The position numbers were made by a program, and so were the translations under genes. Source: Spirogloea muscicola (Eukaryota > Streptophyta > Zygnematophyceae > Spirogloeales > Spirogloeaceae). Taken from it: a stretch of DNA of 15,889 nt. Below, in pieces: positions 1-9,674 of this stretch. The notes under the pieces were generated by a model. That model was not told where the DNA came from, made no database searches, and saw only the letters and a program-made list of their open reading frames with translations. How positions within the stretch are numbered: position 1 is the first letter of the stretch; each line of letters starts with the position of its first letter. Location: assembly GCA_009602725.1 (NCBI GenBank), contig WELB01000080.1:182598-198486 (forward strand). The letters run 5' to 3'.

Positions 1-47
1 GCTGGCCGAGCCCTTGCTGCTGCCTCTGGCTCTGGCCAGGGGACATA

Positions 48-262
48 CTTCCAGGAGCATAGCCTCTCCGACCTGCGCCTGCTTAGCAGGGGTTACTGAG
101 TGGTTAGTAGCTGCTTTGTTTTTTCTTGTGTGCTTGTCATTTCTGCTGCTTTGCCTTAGGGCTTCGCCTGGCTTCCCCCCCCCTCTTCTTGTACTCTGTT
201 CATTCTTTTTTGGGCTGGCTGTTCCAGCCCATATTCTCAATGGGCGAGCCCTTCTTCTGCTG
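48..262 (+). repeat. Long copy A of the dispersed palindromic repeat (F orientation)
   Basis: Shares with 15351-15517, in the same order, the blocks CTGCTTAGCAGGGGTTACTG, GTACTCTGTTCATTCTTTTT, a GGGCTGG...CCAGCCC palindrome (perfect 7-bp arms at 212-218 and 224-230) and TATTCTCAATGGGCGAGC. Any coding potential across it is incidental. Confidence 0.8.
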
Positions 263-737
263 GTGGAAAGACGTCGCCCTGACGGAAGCCGGAGGCCGCC
301 GCCAAAGCTCGGCCTGCGCGCAAGTGAACCGCAAAGGCGAGGGACCGCTGCATCGAGACGGCCAAACGCATACGGAACACCTGAGCGAGGGACCCGGCTA
401 CGTTGAAGCCGGGCTGCTCGCCCTGCTGCCCGAGGCGGCGGGCCGCTGCATGCCGTGCCAGGCGGTGGAGCAAGTCAAGCCATTTAGAGCCAAAGGCTCC
501 GTGCACGTTCACTGCCAGTGGAACGAACTCGTCGCCCACCGGGTGGTCAGAGTACTTCCGTTCCTTCTCGCTCGCCGCTTGGCCGACTGCGTAGCCCGCC
601 TCCTCCGACGAGCGTTTTGCACTGTTGGAAGCAAAGCTGTCAGTGGTGACCACGTCTGCGATGAGCCGAGGCCCCCCGCCGAGCGCGCTGGCGACGAGAG
701 AGGGGCTGGCAGAAGCCAGCCAAAAAAGAATGGACAA
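237..737 (-). pseudogene. C-terminal remnant of a non-LTR (LINE-type) retrotransposon polyprotein
   Basis: The minus-strand reading contains RLIADVVTTD, then a helical stretch with ERKYSDHPVGDEFVPLAVNV, HGAF, LLHRLARHAAARRLG and QVFRMRLAVSMQRSLAFAVH. This matches the remembered C-terminal domain of many algal and metazoan LINE-like elements (AD.xVT...K.KY....FVPLAVE..GA......LR.RLSVALQR..A.A). It may be a PD-(D/E)XK-like endonuclease fold, with D near residue 27 and ERK near 60; that is inference. There is no reverse transcriptase core and no nucleic-acid-binding N-terminus. The upstream end runs straight into a palindromic repeat whose sequence supplies the first dozen codons, so this is a 5'-truncated fragment. 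Short versions of the family are common relics. Confidence 0.5.
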
Positions 738-856
738 AATCCAAAGAAGCTACAACAGGTGCCGAAAAGAAGGGAAACACACAGCTAGGCATCTAGACAA
801 CTAGACTTGACGAAAGCACAGGAAGCTCAATGCCCGCGGGTGAGCAACATCAGGTC
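702..856 (-). repeat. Palindromic repeat, extended copy (R orientation)
   Basis: The core GGCTGGC-agaa-GCCAGCC (704-721, perfect 7-bp arms) is followed by AAAAAAGAATGGACAAAATC, AGGTGCCGAAAA, GGAAGCTCAATGCCC and GAGCAACATCAGGTC. The same series recurs at 3206-3343, so the unit is about 140-155 bp rather than just the palindrome. Confidence 0.75.
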
Positions 857-857
857 A

Positions 858-950
858 GGTTGTAAGAGGCCAGCAAAAAACAATAGCTCTTCAAGTTTAC
901 GGTGATGGCTGTGAGAGGCCAGCCCAACGGAATGTCCCAAAGGGGGCCGG
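858..950 (-). repeat. Two adjacent palindromic repeat cores (R orientation)
   Basis: A degenerate core (GTTGTAAGAGGCCAGCAAAA) sits at 859-878. A better one (GGCTGTGAGAGGCCAGCCC) sits at 907-925, followed by AACGGAATGTCCCAAAGGG. With the copy at 702-856 they form a three-copy row. Confidence 0.7.
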
Positions 951-1002
951 CTGGCGCCTGGTTGCGTGGCCCACCGGTCACGATAGGTGGCCCCAACTCA
1001 CC

Positions 1003-1082
1003 CTTGCGCTCGCAAGCATTGGCTCTTCATCAACGTGCAGGGCGCGCTCTAAGTCAGGCCTCCGGCTTTCGTGGCGGCGCTC
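1003..1082 (+). pseudogene. Second small LINE C-terminal remnant, opposite orientation
   Basis: The plus strand reads QALALHQRAGRALSQASGFR, which aligns with SLAFAVHLRAGRALAAASGF from the minus-strand fragment at 237-737. DNA similarity is also visible around the shared GGCCTCCGGCTTYCGT block. Only about 25 codons remain, so it is a relic, oriented oppositely to the larger fragment. Confidence 0.4.
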
Positions 1083-1371
1083 CAGCTCCCCAAGTTAGCT
1101 TGTCAGATTTGTTTGTGCTCACCCGTGGGTACTAATGTCATCTTAGGTACCTTAGATTAGGTCTCCGTATTATGTAGCATTGTTTAGTCTGCACTCGACT
1201 CTGCCTGAACAATGTATTGGCTTGAATTGGCCTCCCTTTCAATTCATGCGCCCCGCGCGCCTTCTCTGTTTCAAGTTCAGTAGGTTAAAAGCACATGCCC
1301 CGATAATGGCTGATGAGCCTTCATCCAGAGTAGCGAGCCGAGAGAAGGAAAGCGAGGCCAGATTGACTGGT

Positions 1372-1603
1372 AGCTGTGAGAGGCCAGCCCGAAGGAATGG
1401 ACTCTGAAGGTCTGAAGGAGGATGGTGCATAAAGCAAGGTACTAAGTCGAGAAGAGAGAAGGCGCGCGGTGGGCATGTACTCGGAGGTCAACCAAGTCAG
1501 TGCACTGGTTGTAAATAAGAAGACTAAGAAGTTTCTAAGAAGAGGGCCGAGGATATAGGAAGAATTACACAACTGAGGGGGGACGCTAGTACCCTCGAGT
1601 GAT
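1372..1603 (-). repeat. Palindromic repeat, diverged extended copy (R orientation)
   Basis: The core AGCTGTGAGAGGCCAGCCC (1372-1390) is followed by GAAGGAATGGACTCTGAAGG. A GTACCCTCGAG block at 1589-1599 matches the right end of the extended copy at 3206-3343. The material between the two has diverged or been inserted. Confidence 0.55.
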
Positions 1604-1663
1604 CACATACAGATCTAAGCAGAGTGGTGAGGCCACAGGAGTGGAGCTCTTCCTAAATTGGCA

Positions 1664-1705
1664 AGGTCTGTGAAAGGCCAACCTGAAGAAGGATAGACAG
1701 AATCA
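1664..1705 (-). repeat. Palindromic repeat core, degenerate (R orientation)
   Basis: GTCTGTGAAAGGCCAACCTG followed by AAGAAGGATAGACAGAATC aligns to the R-form consensus with several substitutions. Confidence 0.55.
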
Positions 1706-2169
1706 TAGGAAGGGTCGTCCAGGCAGAAAAGAGTGCGTCCAAGCAAAGGGAGTCCTCCTGAGTGAGCCATGGCACCGGGAGGCCCAGGCAAAAGACCGTG
1801 TCTTGGAAATGTACACGAGGACTTGTGGCAGTAGGTAGCATGCAAAGCGTGGAGGGCAAGCTGGGCGCCAGAGAAGCAGGCAAAGGCAGCGAACCACGAA
1901 AAAAGCATTTGGTAATCTGCACAGAAGCCAATTTCTGGAGACAGAGAACGAATGTCACAGGGTTGGGTTCGTGTATAAATGAATTTGGTGCATTGACTTC
2001 AACCTGGAAGCTAAGCAAGCAGGACCTTTCTTTGTTGGGAGGGATGGTTTTTCACTCCATACCTTAGCAACACCATGAATGTTGGCTTCAGGGCACCACA
2101 AGTCGGCATTGCAGTATGCGACTCCCTGAGGAGTCACCGAAAGATGATACTTGGTAGGCACTCAAAGAT

Positions 2170-2215
2170 GGCTGTAAGGCCAGCGCCAAAAAGAAGTGGA
2201 CAAGGTCGGAAGGGC
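2170..2215 (-). repeat. Palindromic repeat core (R orientation)
   Basis: GGCTGTAAGGCCAGCGCC followed by AAAAAGAAGTGGACAAGGTC and GGAAGGGC gives the full left-hand block in reverse complement. Confidence 0.7.
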
Positions 2216-2344
2216 AGCAGTGCGTGGGTGCGAGCAGTGTGGCGGTGGGGTAACAGTAGGCAGTGGCAGAAACGACGGTCTGAGCCACACTGGCCATCGG
2301 GACTGACTTGGGCCAAAACAGTCCTGCCCCAAGAGGCATCGTAG

Positions 2345-2450
2345 TCCTTTTCGTAGCGCTTCCCCCTGGCCCCCTTCTCGTCCTTCGTTCATTCTATTTT
2401 GGGCTGACTTTTCCAGCCCCTATCCTCTATGGGCGAGCACTTTATTCTGT
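2345..2450 (+). repeat. Copy B of the long palindromic repeat (F orientation)
   Basis: Contains AGCGCTTCCCCCTGGCCCCC, TTCATTCTATTTTGGGCTGA, CCAGCCCC (palindrome 2401-2419) and TATGGGCGAGCACTTT. It is closest to the copy at 15424-15512. Confidence 0.8.
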
Positions 2451-3205
2451 TTCTTACCAACGCTGAAGTTAGCAAGGTGAGCAGCCCCGCTTTGATGCCG
2501 CTGGGTCGCTCGCCTCACTTTTACACTTGCGTCTCTCAGTCAGTCCTCCAATACAGTCATGCATTTGTATGACAGCTGCGGGCAGGCCGCCGCAGTTTCT
2601 TCAGCTGCTGCACTCTGGATTTCACCGTGCTATTACGGCTGCAAATTACTGTGACTTGCAGCTGCTGACTAGGAGTATTGAGCACCCTTTTGCAGTAACA
2701 CTTCAGTAGCTGTGTGGTAAAGCGCTTTCTGGCCTCTTCGGATCATGTCCATGCTTAATCTGGGCTGGCCGCTCACAGTCATCGCCTACAGCATATTCAT
2801 CATAAACAACATCATCTCTCCTAGATGCGTTGAGTTGTTTGTTAGATTGTCTTCCCCTTATCTGTATCGATGACAAACCAAAAACTAGTGGTTGACAAGA
2901 GGGAAGATACGTGTGCAGAATGTTTGCTGATTCTTGGTGAATTTGCACTTCCTCATTTTGTCATAAGTAATAGACATAGAATCAACCTCTTTATAACACT
3001 CATAACGAGCCTGATTCCAGATTGGTTGTCACTTGCACCATCTGATGCCAGCCATTGTTGCATGTAGCAAATCAATTAGGGAGAGCTTAAGAGGGCCAAG
3101 CGAGATCAGGAAAAGTTAGGGGGGAGGGGACTTACAGGAGTATACCAACGTTTTCCTCGTGTCTCATATGCCCGAGAAAAAAGACGTGCGCGCCCGTAGA
3201 GAAGA
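2451..3205. other. No gene recognised
   Basis: Contains only the repeat unit at 2728-2785. Open frames are short, lack family motifs and are not joined by convincing splice sites. Confidence 0.6.
2728..2785 (+). repeat. Palindromic repeat core (F orientation)
   Basis: TCTGGCCTCTTCGGATCATG, TCCATGC and the core GGGCTGGCCGCTCACAGTC (2762-2780) match the family left block plus core. Confidence 0.65.
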
Positions 3206-3343
3206 GGGCTAGCAAAGCCAGCCCAAAAAGAATGGACAATGTCCAAAAAGCCAAAGAAAGCCAAAGAGGTGCCGAAAAAGGACTACACTACCAAACACGA
3301 CAACGGACTAGGGAAGCTCAGTACCCTCGAGCAACATCAGGTC
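3206..3343 (-). repeat. Palindromic repeat, extended copy (R orientation)
   Basis: The core GGGCTAGCAAAGCCAGCCC (3206-3224) is followed by AAAAAGAATGGACAATGTCC, AGGTGCCGAAAAA and GGAAGCTCAGTACCCTCGAG, then CAACATCAGGTC. It matches 702-856 over its whole length, apart from an internal CCAAAGAAAG-type duplication. Confidence 0.75.
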
Positions 3344-4423
3344 CGAGAAAGCCACCTCTTTGAAAGAGTTTCCTCTGCCAATTCCCAACCCTACTCCTGA
3401 TCGAGCATAATGGGCTGTGGAGGCCCGGAGCGTCGAGCCTATTCTCGGCTGAAGTTCTTGCTGCGAATTGGCCACATAGCGTCGCCACCACTGCTGTCAT
3501 TGCGGGCCTTCCTCAGAGTGCGCCAGCGCAGACACCTGGCGGACTGGTTGCCAGAAAGCCGAACGACGAGGGACTCAGCATTTATTGTTCTAAGACCGGA
3601 TTGAAGACCGGTACAGAAATGTGATCTTGTGCGCTAGCCTGTAATGAACTGACTAGCGGTTAGACGTGTGGCGTGCGGATAAGCAATACTTATTGAGGGG
3701 ATCCCCTTTGCTGCATCGTGTGGTTGCTCCTGCTACACACAAGTGCACGTTGGTAATTTGGGCCTCTGCCGTTCAAGTTCTGTCTACTAACCAGAGTCGG
3801 CTTGATTTATGTAGCGTTACTACGCATGTCATGGTCAATCGTCAATGCAACTTGAAAATGTTAGGGTAGTTGTCAGGTTAATCTAGAGCAAATTTGTGCA
3901 ATGCTACTCGTCATACCTATATGCTTGTTCTAGCTCTTAAGGCAGTTCTCTTGATCGGGTATACATATGTTACCTGCTATTTGGATCCTGGCACGTTATC
4001 TGAGTCGCCGATGTGCCCTATATGCCGGTGTTATGTGGGCAAACCAGGGTGGCGGTCTGTACCAGCGAGGTCCACGGGCGGGGCACTTAGTCAGGCCCTG
4101 AAATGACAAATGTCCATCAGCGCCCTAGCCAAGCAGGTTACCTACAGCACGTTTGTGTCCACTGACATGACCTGGCAAATTGTGACTGGCTCAAGGCTTG
4201 CCGACTCTCAGTCATAATGCAAATTTCGCTGCTTGGCCGTTTGCACCAGTGGCGCTCAATCTATCCGCCACCTTTTGACAGATTGCAGACCCTGCTCGTC
4301 TACCTCCACCTCACGCATAATCACCATGTGTACTCGTACCCGCTCACAAAGTAACACTCTTCTCCTCCTACTTCTTTGACATCCAGCGATGCTAATAGGA
4401 ATGCGACAGTTGCATGCTCCATC
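3344..4423. other. No gene recognised
   Basis: A GC-richer patch at 3390-3600 may be an old element fragment, but no domain is readable. From 3600 on, composition is AT-richer and looks intergenic, between the repeat zone and the SDR 3'UTR. Confidence 0.6.
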
Positions 4424-4428
4424 TTTAC
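4424..4428 (-). terminator. Candidate UGUAA polyadenylation signal for the SDR gene
   Basis: TGTAA is the common green-algal poly(A) signal. This is the first minus-strand TGTAA I find after the stop at 4894, giving a 3'UTR of about 480 nt. One pentamer is weak evidence. Confidence 0.3.
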
Positions 4429-4893
4429 AAGAACTGATGCTGTAGCAACCGGACAAGCTGTGCTGAAAGGCTTCCCTCTGCCCTGCATTGCAGTCATTGC
4501 AATCGTGGAAGGCCTCGGGTTTCCTCACTACGTCCCTTGACCAGGCCAAGCAGGCACCGTGGTCTTACTGCTTAACCAACAGCAACGTAAATAAAAGGGC
4601 ATGGAGTGGTCACCTGGTTCATCTCAAGCAATCTTGCGCATCTACAATCTACACAATGACAAGACCTTTGCTGGCAGTATGAAGGGCTCCATGAGTACGA
4701 GCACTGGCAAAGGCTTCTCTGATGACAACAATGGGAAGTAACAAGCAAATGTGTTCTTGTCAAAATTTGGATGGTGCTAGCAACTCGTCAAAACGTTGTC
4801 CAGACCAAACAAGTCCCTTCTGGAAGTGATGTAATAGCGAGAGTGAAACGAAGCGGGATAAGGCATGGCTAGTGTCCTTGGCAGGCAGCAGAC

Positions 4894-7800
4894 TCAGGCT
4901 ACTGATTCGAAAAGTTCTGCCAGTGTTCGCGACGGCGCCATCTCTTGCTCCACAGCCTATACATATCAACAAATGACTTGCGATGACAGTTTAGGGTATG
5001 AAGTGTCAAGTGGCTAATCAAGTTGTCAAAAGGCGATGAGATCGGAGAGAAGGAATCCAGACCGACCAGACTGACCTCGTTTTCAGGCAACCAGATTGCA
5101 AGTTAATCCGCTACTTGTACACATCTATCATATCAGAAATCAACAGTGCAGTGGCTTGCACAATTGAGCAATTGACCAGTACCTCGACGATCTTATCTGA
5201 CGCCTTGTCCAGCACAAGTGCTTCGACACAAACCTCAGCTACCTGCAAGAAATGTGGCACAACTTAGGCACTCTCATTATTGGAAGATGCAAGAAGTCTG
5301 CGCGTGACAGCGTGACAGGATACCCACACAACTGAATATCCTCAAAAGTCCCAATGTTTGACTTACCAATCGCTGCACTGCCTACCTCTAACTACTCTCT
5401 ACTGCCTATCAATTGACTTAAGCTTGCTACCTAGGTACACTGAACAGTAATGATACGAAGGACTAGGTGATGAGTAACCTCTCAAGTGATTTAATGTGAT
5501 CAATATAGCTTACCTGGCCACGAGTTATGGCTCCTATGAATTGCGAGTCAGCCCGCTTAAGCACAACGCTTGCATTCTGACCAAGGAGGACACAGAAGTA
5601 CACATCTGATCAGAAGGCATGGACATATCATCAAGCATCCGCAAAACAAGATCATCAGCATATCAAAGACAGCCAGTCCAGTGACCTAGCAATGAAATTC
5701 ACGACTTAGGCTGTCCATTCACGCAATTTACACCCTTCGAAGTCCCACGGAAGCTTCCAGCTACACGATGTGGCATGTTCAGGGCTGCAATTGCCGAAGA
5801 AGGTTTCAAAGCAAAGCCAGGACACATTCTGCCCTACCAGGCATTGCATACCTTACTGGTTTCACTTTTCAGTCCGCCTGGACGCACAATGGTGTAAGTC
5901 AATCCAGATCTTTGCAGGTACAGTTCAGCTTGCCTCTTCCTGCAAAAATAAGCCTTAATGTCAATCTTGTATTTTGGAAGCTAATATGTGCATGCAGGAC
6001 TCATGCATGACGACTTTAACAGTGACTTGCTTAATGTCATCACAGCATGCTTAATGTCATCACAGCATGCAGACTGCGCCAGGTCTGAGATGCAAAGGTC
6101 CTTGTCTCTTGTATAGACTTGTCAGCCCTTTTTCCCTATCCAGGAGAACTGTTTGTCATATTACCAGGGGCTTCACTCGAGCCAAGAAGTGCCCATGTTT
6201 ACTTACCAGAATGTTATTCCCCCGAATAAATTCAAGGGATTCAGTAGGTTCGAAACACCGATTGATGTCACGAACACAAACTGCAACGCAACAATAGAAG
6301 CAACTGCAGTGAGCACTGCATGCTCCACATTGTTCACCAGTACCAGAGCTGGGTCCCACAAAATGAGCCTCAAGTTTTCATCCACATGCCCTACGTACTG
6401 GTGATACAGTATCCTGAGACAGACGGCTTTGTATTACACCTTATCAATATTGCCATTATTCTTGGCTGCAGATACCAGATTGGCCACCCCTTCATACTCA
6501 ACCTGTTTGCCAGCTATGCCAGCCATGTCAGAGCCAAGGCCAACTTTGCCAGCCGACAAGTTCAAGACGATCTTGCCAGCCATACATCAATATCAGTATT
6601 CCAAGGTGGACACAGTTCCAAAAATGCATCACCTTGTAAGGACCAAATGGATCCAATGGACTTGGCCGATAACCAATGGCACAGATGATCGCATTGCTGC
6701 ACAAGATGCATCTCAATCATGTCAGCCACAATATCCAATCTGCATCAGGTCTGAAGTGCAACCGACACGGGCCTGCACTGCAAATGGCAATGTATGCGTG
6801 TCCCTTTACAAGAAACAATCATGCGCTTCAATTACAAGGCTATCTCACCAGTCCCCAATAGCACGCTTCAGCGTCTCGTATCTAGTCAGATCAGCTTCCA
6901 CCAGCTGAGATGAAATCCACAACAACACTATGACATCTCATGCCTTTCCAAATTACACGTGCGAAGAGAATGTTGCCAGCAACTTCAAGTGCTCACAACA
7001 ATGTGAAATCTAAGTCATTAATCAGCAGTTAGCACGTACAGATTGCTAGCAATTTGCAAGCTGCCAAAGCATTCACTGCAGAGGGGCTTGTGCACAAAAC
7101 ACCTCGTAATATAATCAATACAGTCATGAGCTTAAATTGGATCACAATCACGAGCAAGAAAGCACCTCCACGCCTTGGAGCTGACGAAGGTACCGCTGGC
7201 GGGTGACATTTGTGGCAACAGCTCGGACTGGCACTCCCTTTGCTACAAGGTTCTCCACTACCATTCTGCAGGATTCACAGGTCGGACACTTAATACTGAC
7301 TCACAACTGATCCAAACCATGCCGAGTCCTCATTTCCTCAGGTCCAAGACCAAGAAAGATAGAACTGGAGTGCAAGCAGTGATGATAGGAAATTGAAGAT
7401 ACCCACCTCCCAGTCCTGCCAGAGGCGCCCACCACGAGCACCTTGAGGCCCTTGTACTCGCCACCTGGACCACCCTCTCCCTCCTTCTCAACGTTCACCT
7501 TGCTGCCTGGCGGCTTGTAGACCTCGACCAAATCATCGCCTTGGATCCTGGTTGTCCTCTCAGGCTCTGGCCCTGTTTCCTGAGTTTCCCTGGGGCTGGA
7601 CATAGAGCTCCTCATAGAGCCCTCTGCAGAGCCCTCACTACTGTCAGGCCCCCGCAGTCCGAAGGACTCTGCAGTTTGCTTGAACGAGTCCATCACGTCC
7701 TTGCCCACAATCTCCTCAGCAATGTCCTCGCCAGTCTCGCGGAGGGCTTGCCCTACATCCTCCAGAGCAGCCCCGCTCTCGGCCGCAGCCTCAGCCATGA

Positions 7801-9485
7801 CCGATTGGACGTCCTCACCAGCCCTGGACGACCTGCCAGAGAGATGCTAGATATTAGGAGATTGCCGGCAATTCTTGTAATGCAGGCCAGACTTGCTGGA
7901 TGTTCACATCGAGTGACCCCTCAATCTTAGCCCCTCAGTCCCCTTCTCCCACAACCCCTTCCCTCTCCCCCCCCCCCCCCCATGAGAGATGAGCTTTGAC
8001 TGTCACTTGAAGCCACAAGCAACAGACAGGTCACAGGAATCAATTAAGCTCGTCCATGCCAGTCTTGCACCTGTCAAAGGCACGGGAGGCGGCATTCTGG
8101 AGCCTCTCGCTGGCCTCCTCGGCACTGGCCTGCACCTTGCGGCCACCGCTCTGCACCTGCTGAGCGACCGCGTCGGCCCTCTCTGCCCCCTCCGCCACGA
8201 GGCCCTGCAGGTTCTGCTGGGCAGACTCGGCAGCCGCCTGCGGGTCGTCCAGGGCTTCCTGAACTCCCTCCCGGCCCAACTGCGAGAAGAAGCCGGGGTT
8301 TAGAGTTGGTCAGTGGATCAGAAATGAACACATCCAGAGATAAGTATTGACTGGCATATCCTCATCAGCTTACGACTTGTACAACCATGGTGCAACTCAG
8401 AGGCCGCACAGCAAGACCTGTAAGTTTAGGCCTGCTGGCAATGCAGCAAGGTCCTGTCCCTTAAGCTTAACAACTTAATCACGGTCCCAGCAATGATGAC
8501 TCCACAGTCGAGGACCTCACCCTGGCCACCCTGCGGGCCTGCTCGCCAACTTCGTCGCCGACGTTGCCCGCCTGCTCCTGCACAGCTTCGCCGACCCTCT
8601 GCGCCGACTCCAAGGCGTCGTCACCGTACCGAGCCTCCTGCCTCACTTGCTCCCCGACTCTGCTGGCCCCTCCCTGAACGGCGTCTGCGGCACTGGAAGC
8701 TGCTTGCCCCGCCTGCTCGCTTATACTCTCCAGGCTGTCCTGCACCTGCTCCTTCTGCGTATCGCGAGCCACCGAGGGCGTCTGCGGCGGTGGCGCGCTG
8801 TAGCTGCCGACGTTGTCGGCCGATGTGTAGGCTGGGGACTTGCTCGGGCTGTTCCAGACAGGCGCATTGGCCGCCCTTCTCAGCTGCTCGTTGTACGCTT
8901 CGAGTCCGTCACCGGGACTGATAGGGCCCGACGAGGCGGCAACCACAAATGGCACTCTCTTGCTGCCGCCAGTAGCACCTGCGCAGAGCACAGAGGCCAT
9001 TAAATCCCGTTCGCCTCAAATTCAGGAGCCTCAGATCAAAGACAAAATGGTAGCTAAGAGGCAAATTGCAGCGTCCCTGCCATAGATTTTGGAGCCTCAG
9101 ATCGAAGACAGTCTGGCGGCAAAGAGGCAGATTGCAGCGTCCAAGCCAAATCTTTTGAAGCAAATTCTCACTTGACATACTGGTGAAGCGCCTGGCAAAG
9201 CGAGCCACTCCACTGTGGCAATCCACGGGCGACCTCGAGACTGCGCGCCACAAAGCGATAAGCTTGAGGGCATGGCGCGGACGTCTCTGGCGTTGACCTG
9301 CCGTCTGATCCCTGCTGATCCCTGGTCGTCACTGATCTGATCTTTGATAGGGATGTGGCAAGCAGGAGCTTTTGCCAAGCGGAGCCGGACAAATTCTGCT
9401 CACCTCGTCGTGCCTGCTGGGACGCGGCGCTGGGAGCGGTCGAGGCCACCCCCAGCGCGCACCGCATGCCGGCCAGGGCCGCCAT
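4894..9485 (-). CDS. Chloroplast NAD(P)-binding Rossmann protein (atypical SDR, At2g34460/TIC62-like) with LEA-like N-terminal half, 13 exons
   Basis: Spliced by eye from 13 minus-strand exons: 9485-9404, 8978-8521, 8279-8071, 7832-7407, 7265-7166, 6904-6849, 6696-6633, 6502-6440, 6280-6207, 5939-5852, 5576-5514, 5242-5183, 4956-4894. All junctions are GT-AG and phase-consistent; they sum to 1806 nt (601 aa plus TGA). Residues 1-30 look like a transit peptide (starting MAALAGMRCALG, ending QQARRG). Residues about 85-330 are Ala/Glu/Gln/Val-rich amphipathic helix resembling LEA proteins. A Rossmann fold begins at KVLVVGASGRTG (380-391), followed by ADLTRYETLKRAIGD, AIICAIGYRPSPLDPFGPYK, FVFVTSIG, FWKRQAELYL and YTIVRPGGLK (526-535), ending LAELFESVA. 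Plant At2g34460-type proteins share this order and the terminal FASV-like tail; that Arabidopsis protein is known from plastoglobules as a flavin-reductase-related protein. There are no C-terminal FNR-binding PPxxS repeats, so it is not true TIC62. The substrate is unknown. The start is the first ATG of the transit-peptide exon; an ATG at 9000 is unlikely because it sits just upstream of a good acceptor. Confidence 0.9.
6031..6070. repeat. Perfect tandem repeat, 2 x 20 bp, in SDR intron 9
   Basis: TTAATGTCATCACAGCATGC occurs twice back to back with no mismatch, inside the intron 5940-6206. Confidence 0.95.
7967..7981. repeat. Homopolymer C15 in SDR intron 3
   Basis: A run of 15 C following a CT-rich stretch (7927-7966). 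On the minus coding strand this is G15 within the 7833-8070 intron. Length may be unreliable. Confidence 0.9.
9025..9156. repeat. Tandem repeat, 2 x 66 bp, in SDR intron 1
   Basis: Units 9025-9090 and 9091-9156 both start GGAGCCTCAGATC and share AGAGGC, ATTGCAGCGTCC and a closing TTTT. They differ mainly in the middle third. They lie wholly inside the first intron (8979-9403) of the SDR gene. Confidence 0.85.
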
Positions 9486-9674
9486 CTCCGCCAAGAGCGA
9501 GCGAGCGCCGCTACTGCAGCGACAACGAGAGGCAGTGGAGTGACGTCCTATCCGAAAGCACTGCCGGCAAGCCCTTCCTTTTGTCTGCTTCTAGGAGGTG
9601 CCGCCACGGCCAACCGCACTGGTAAGACCAGGAGGGAGCCCCCCGGCACGACGAGCAGGACGGCAGGAAGCCCC
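9486..9674. promoter_or_regulatory. Candidate bidirectional promoter region
   Basis: These 189 bp separate the start codon of the SDR gene (minus) from the putative mitochondrial gene (plus). It must hold both 5'UTRs and core promoters. I see no clear TATA box; it is GC-rich, with CTCGCTCGCTC (on the minus strand) close to the SDR start. Confidence 0.5.

Noticed and set aside
126-788. 220-codon plus-strand open frame
   Set aside because: It is the opposite strand of the retroelement fragment plus repeat sequence. The minus-strand reading carries the family motifs.
1653-2018. 121-codon minus-strand frame
   Set aside because: Its end overlaps a repeat core, there are no family motifs, and competing frames of similar length exist on both strands.
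4040-4105. Possible third LINE C-terminal relic (TGGALSQALK)
   Set aside because: Only about ten residues resemble the other two fragments, too few to support.
8479-9000. Start of the SDR protein at the ATG at 9000
   Set aside because: A good acceptor (CTCTGCGCAG) lies just inside, and joining there to the transit-peptide exon 9485-9404 is phase-perfect and gives a better plastid N-terminus.
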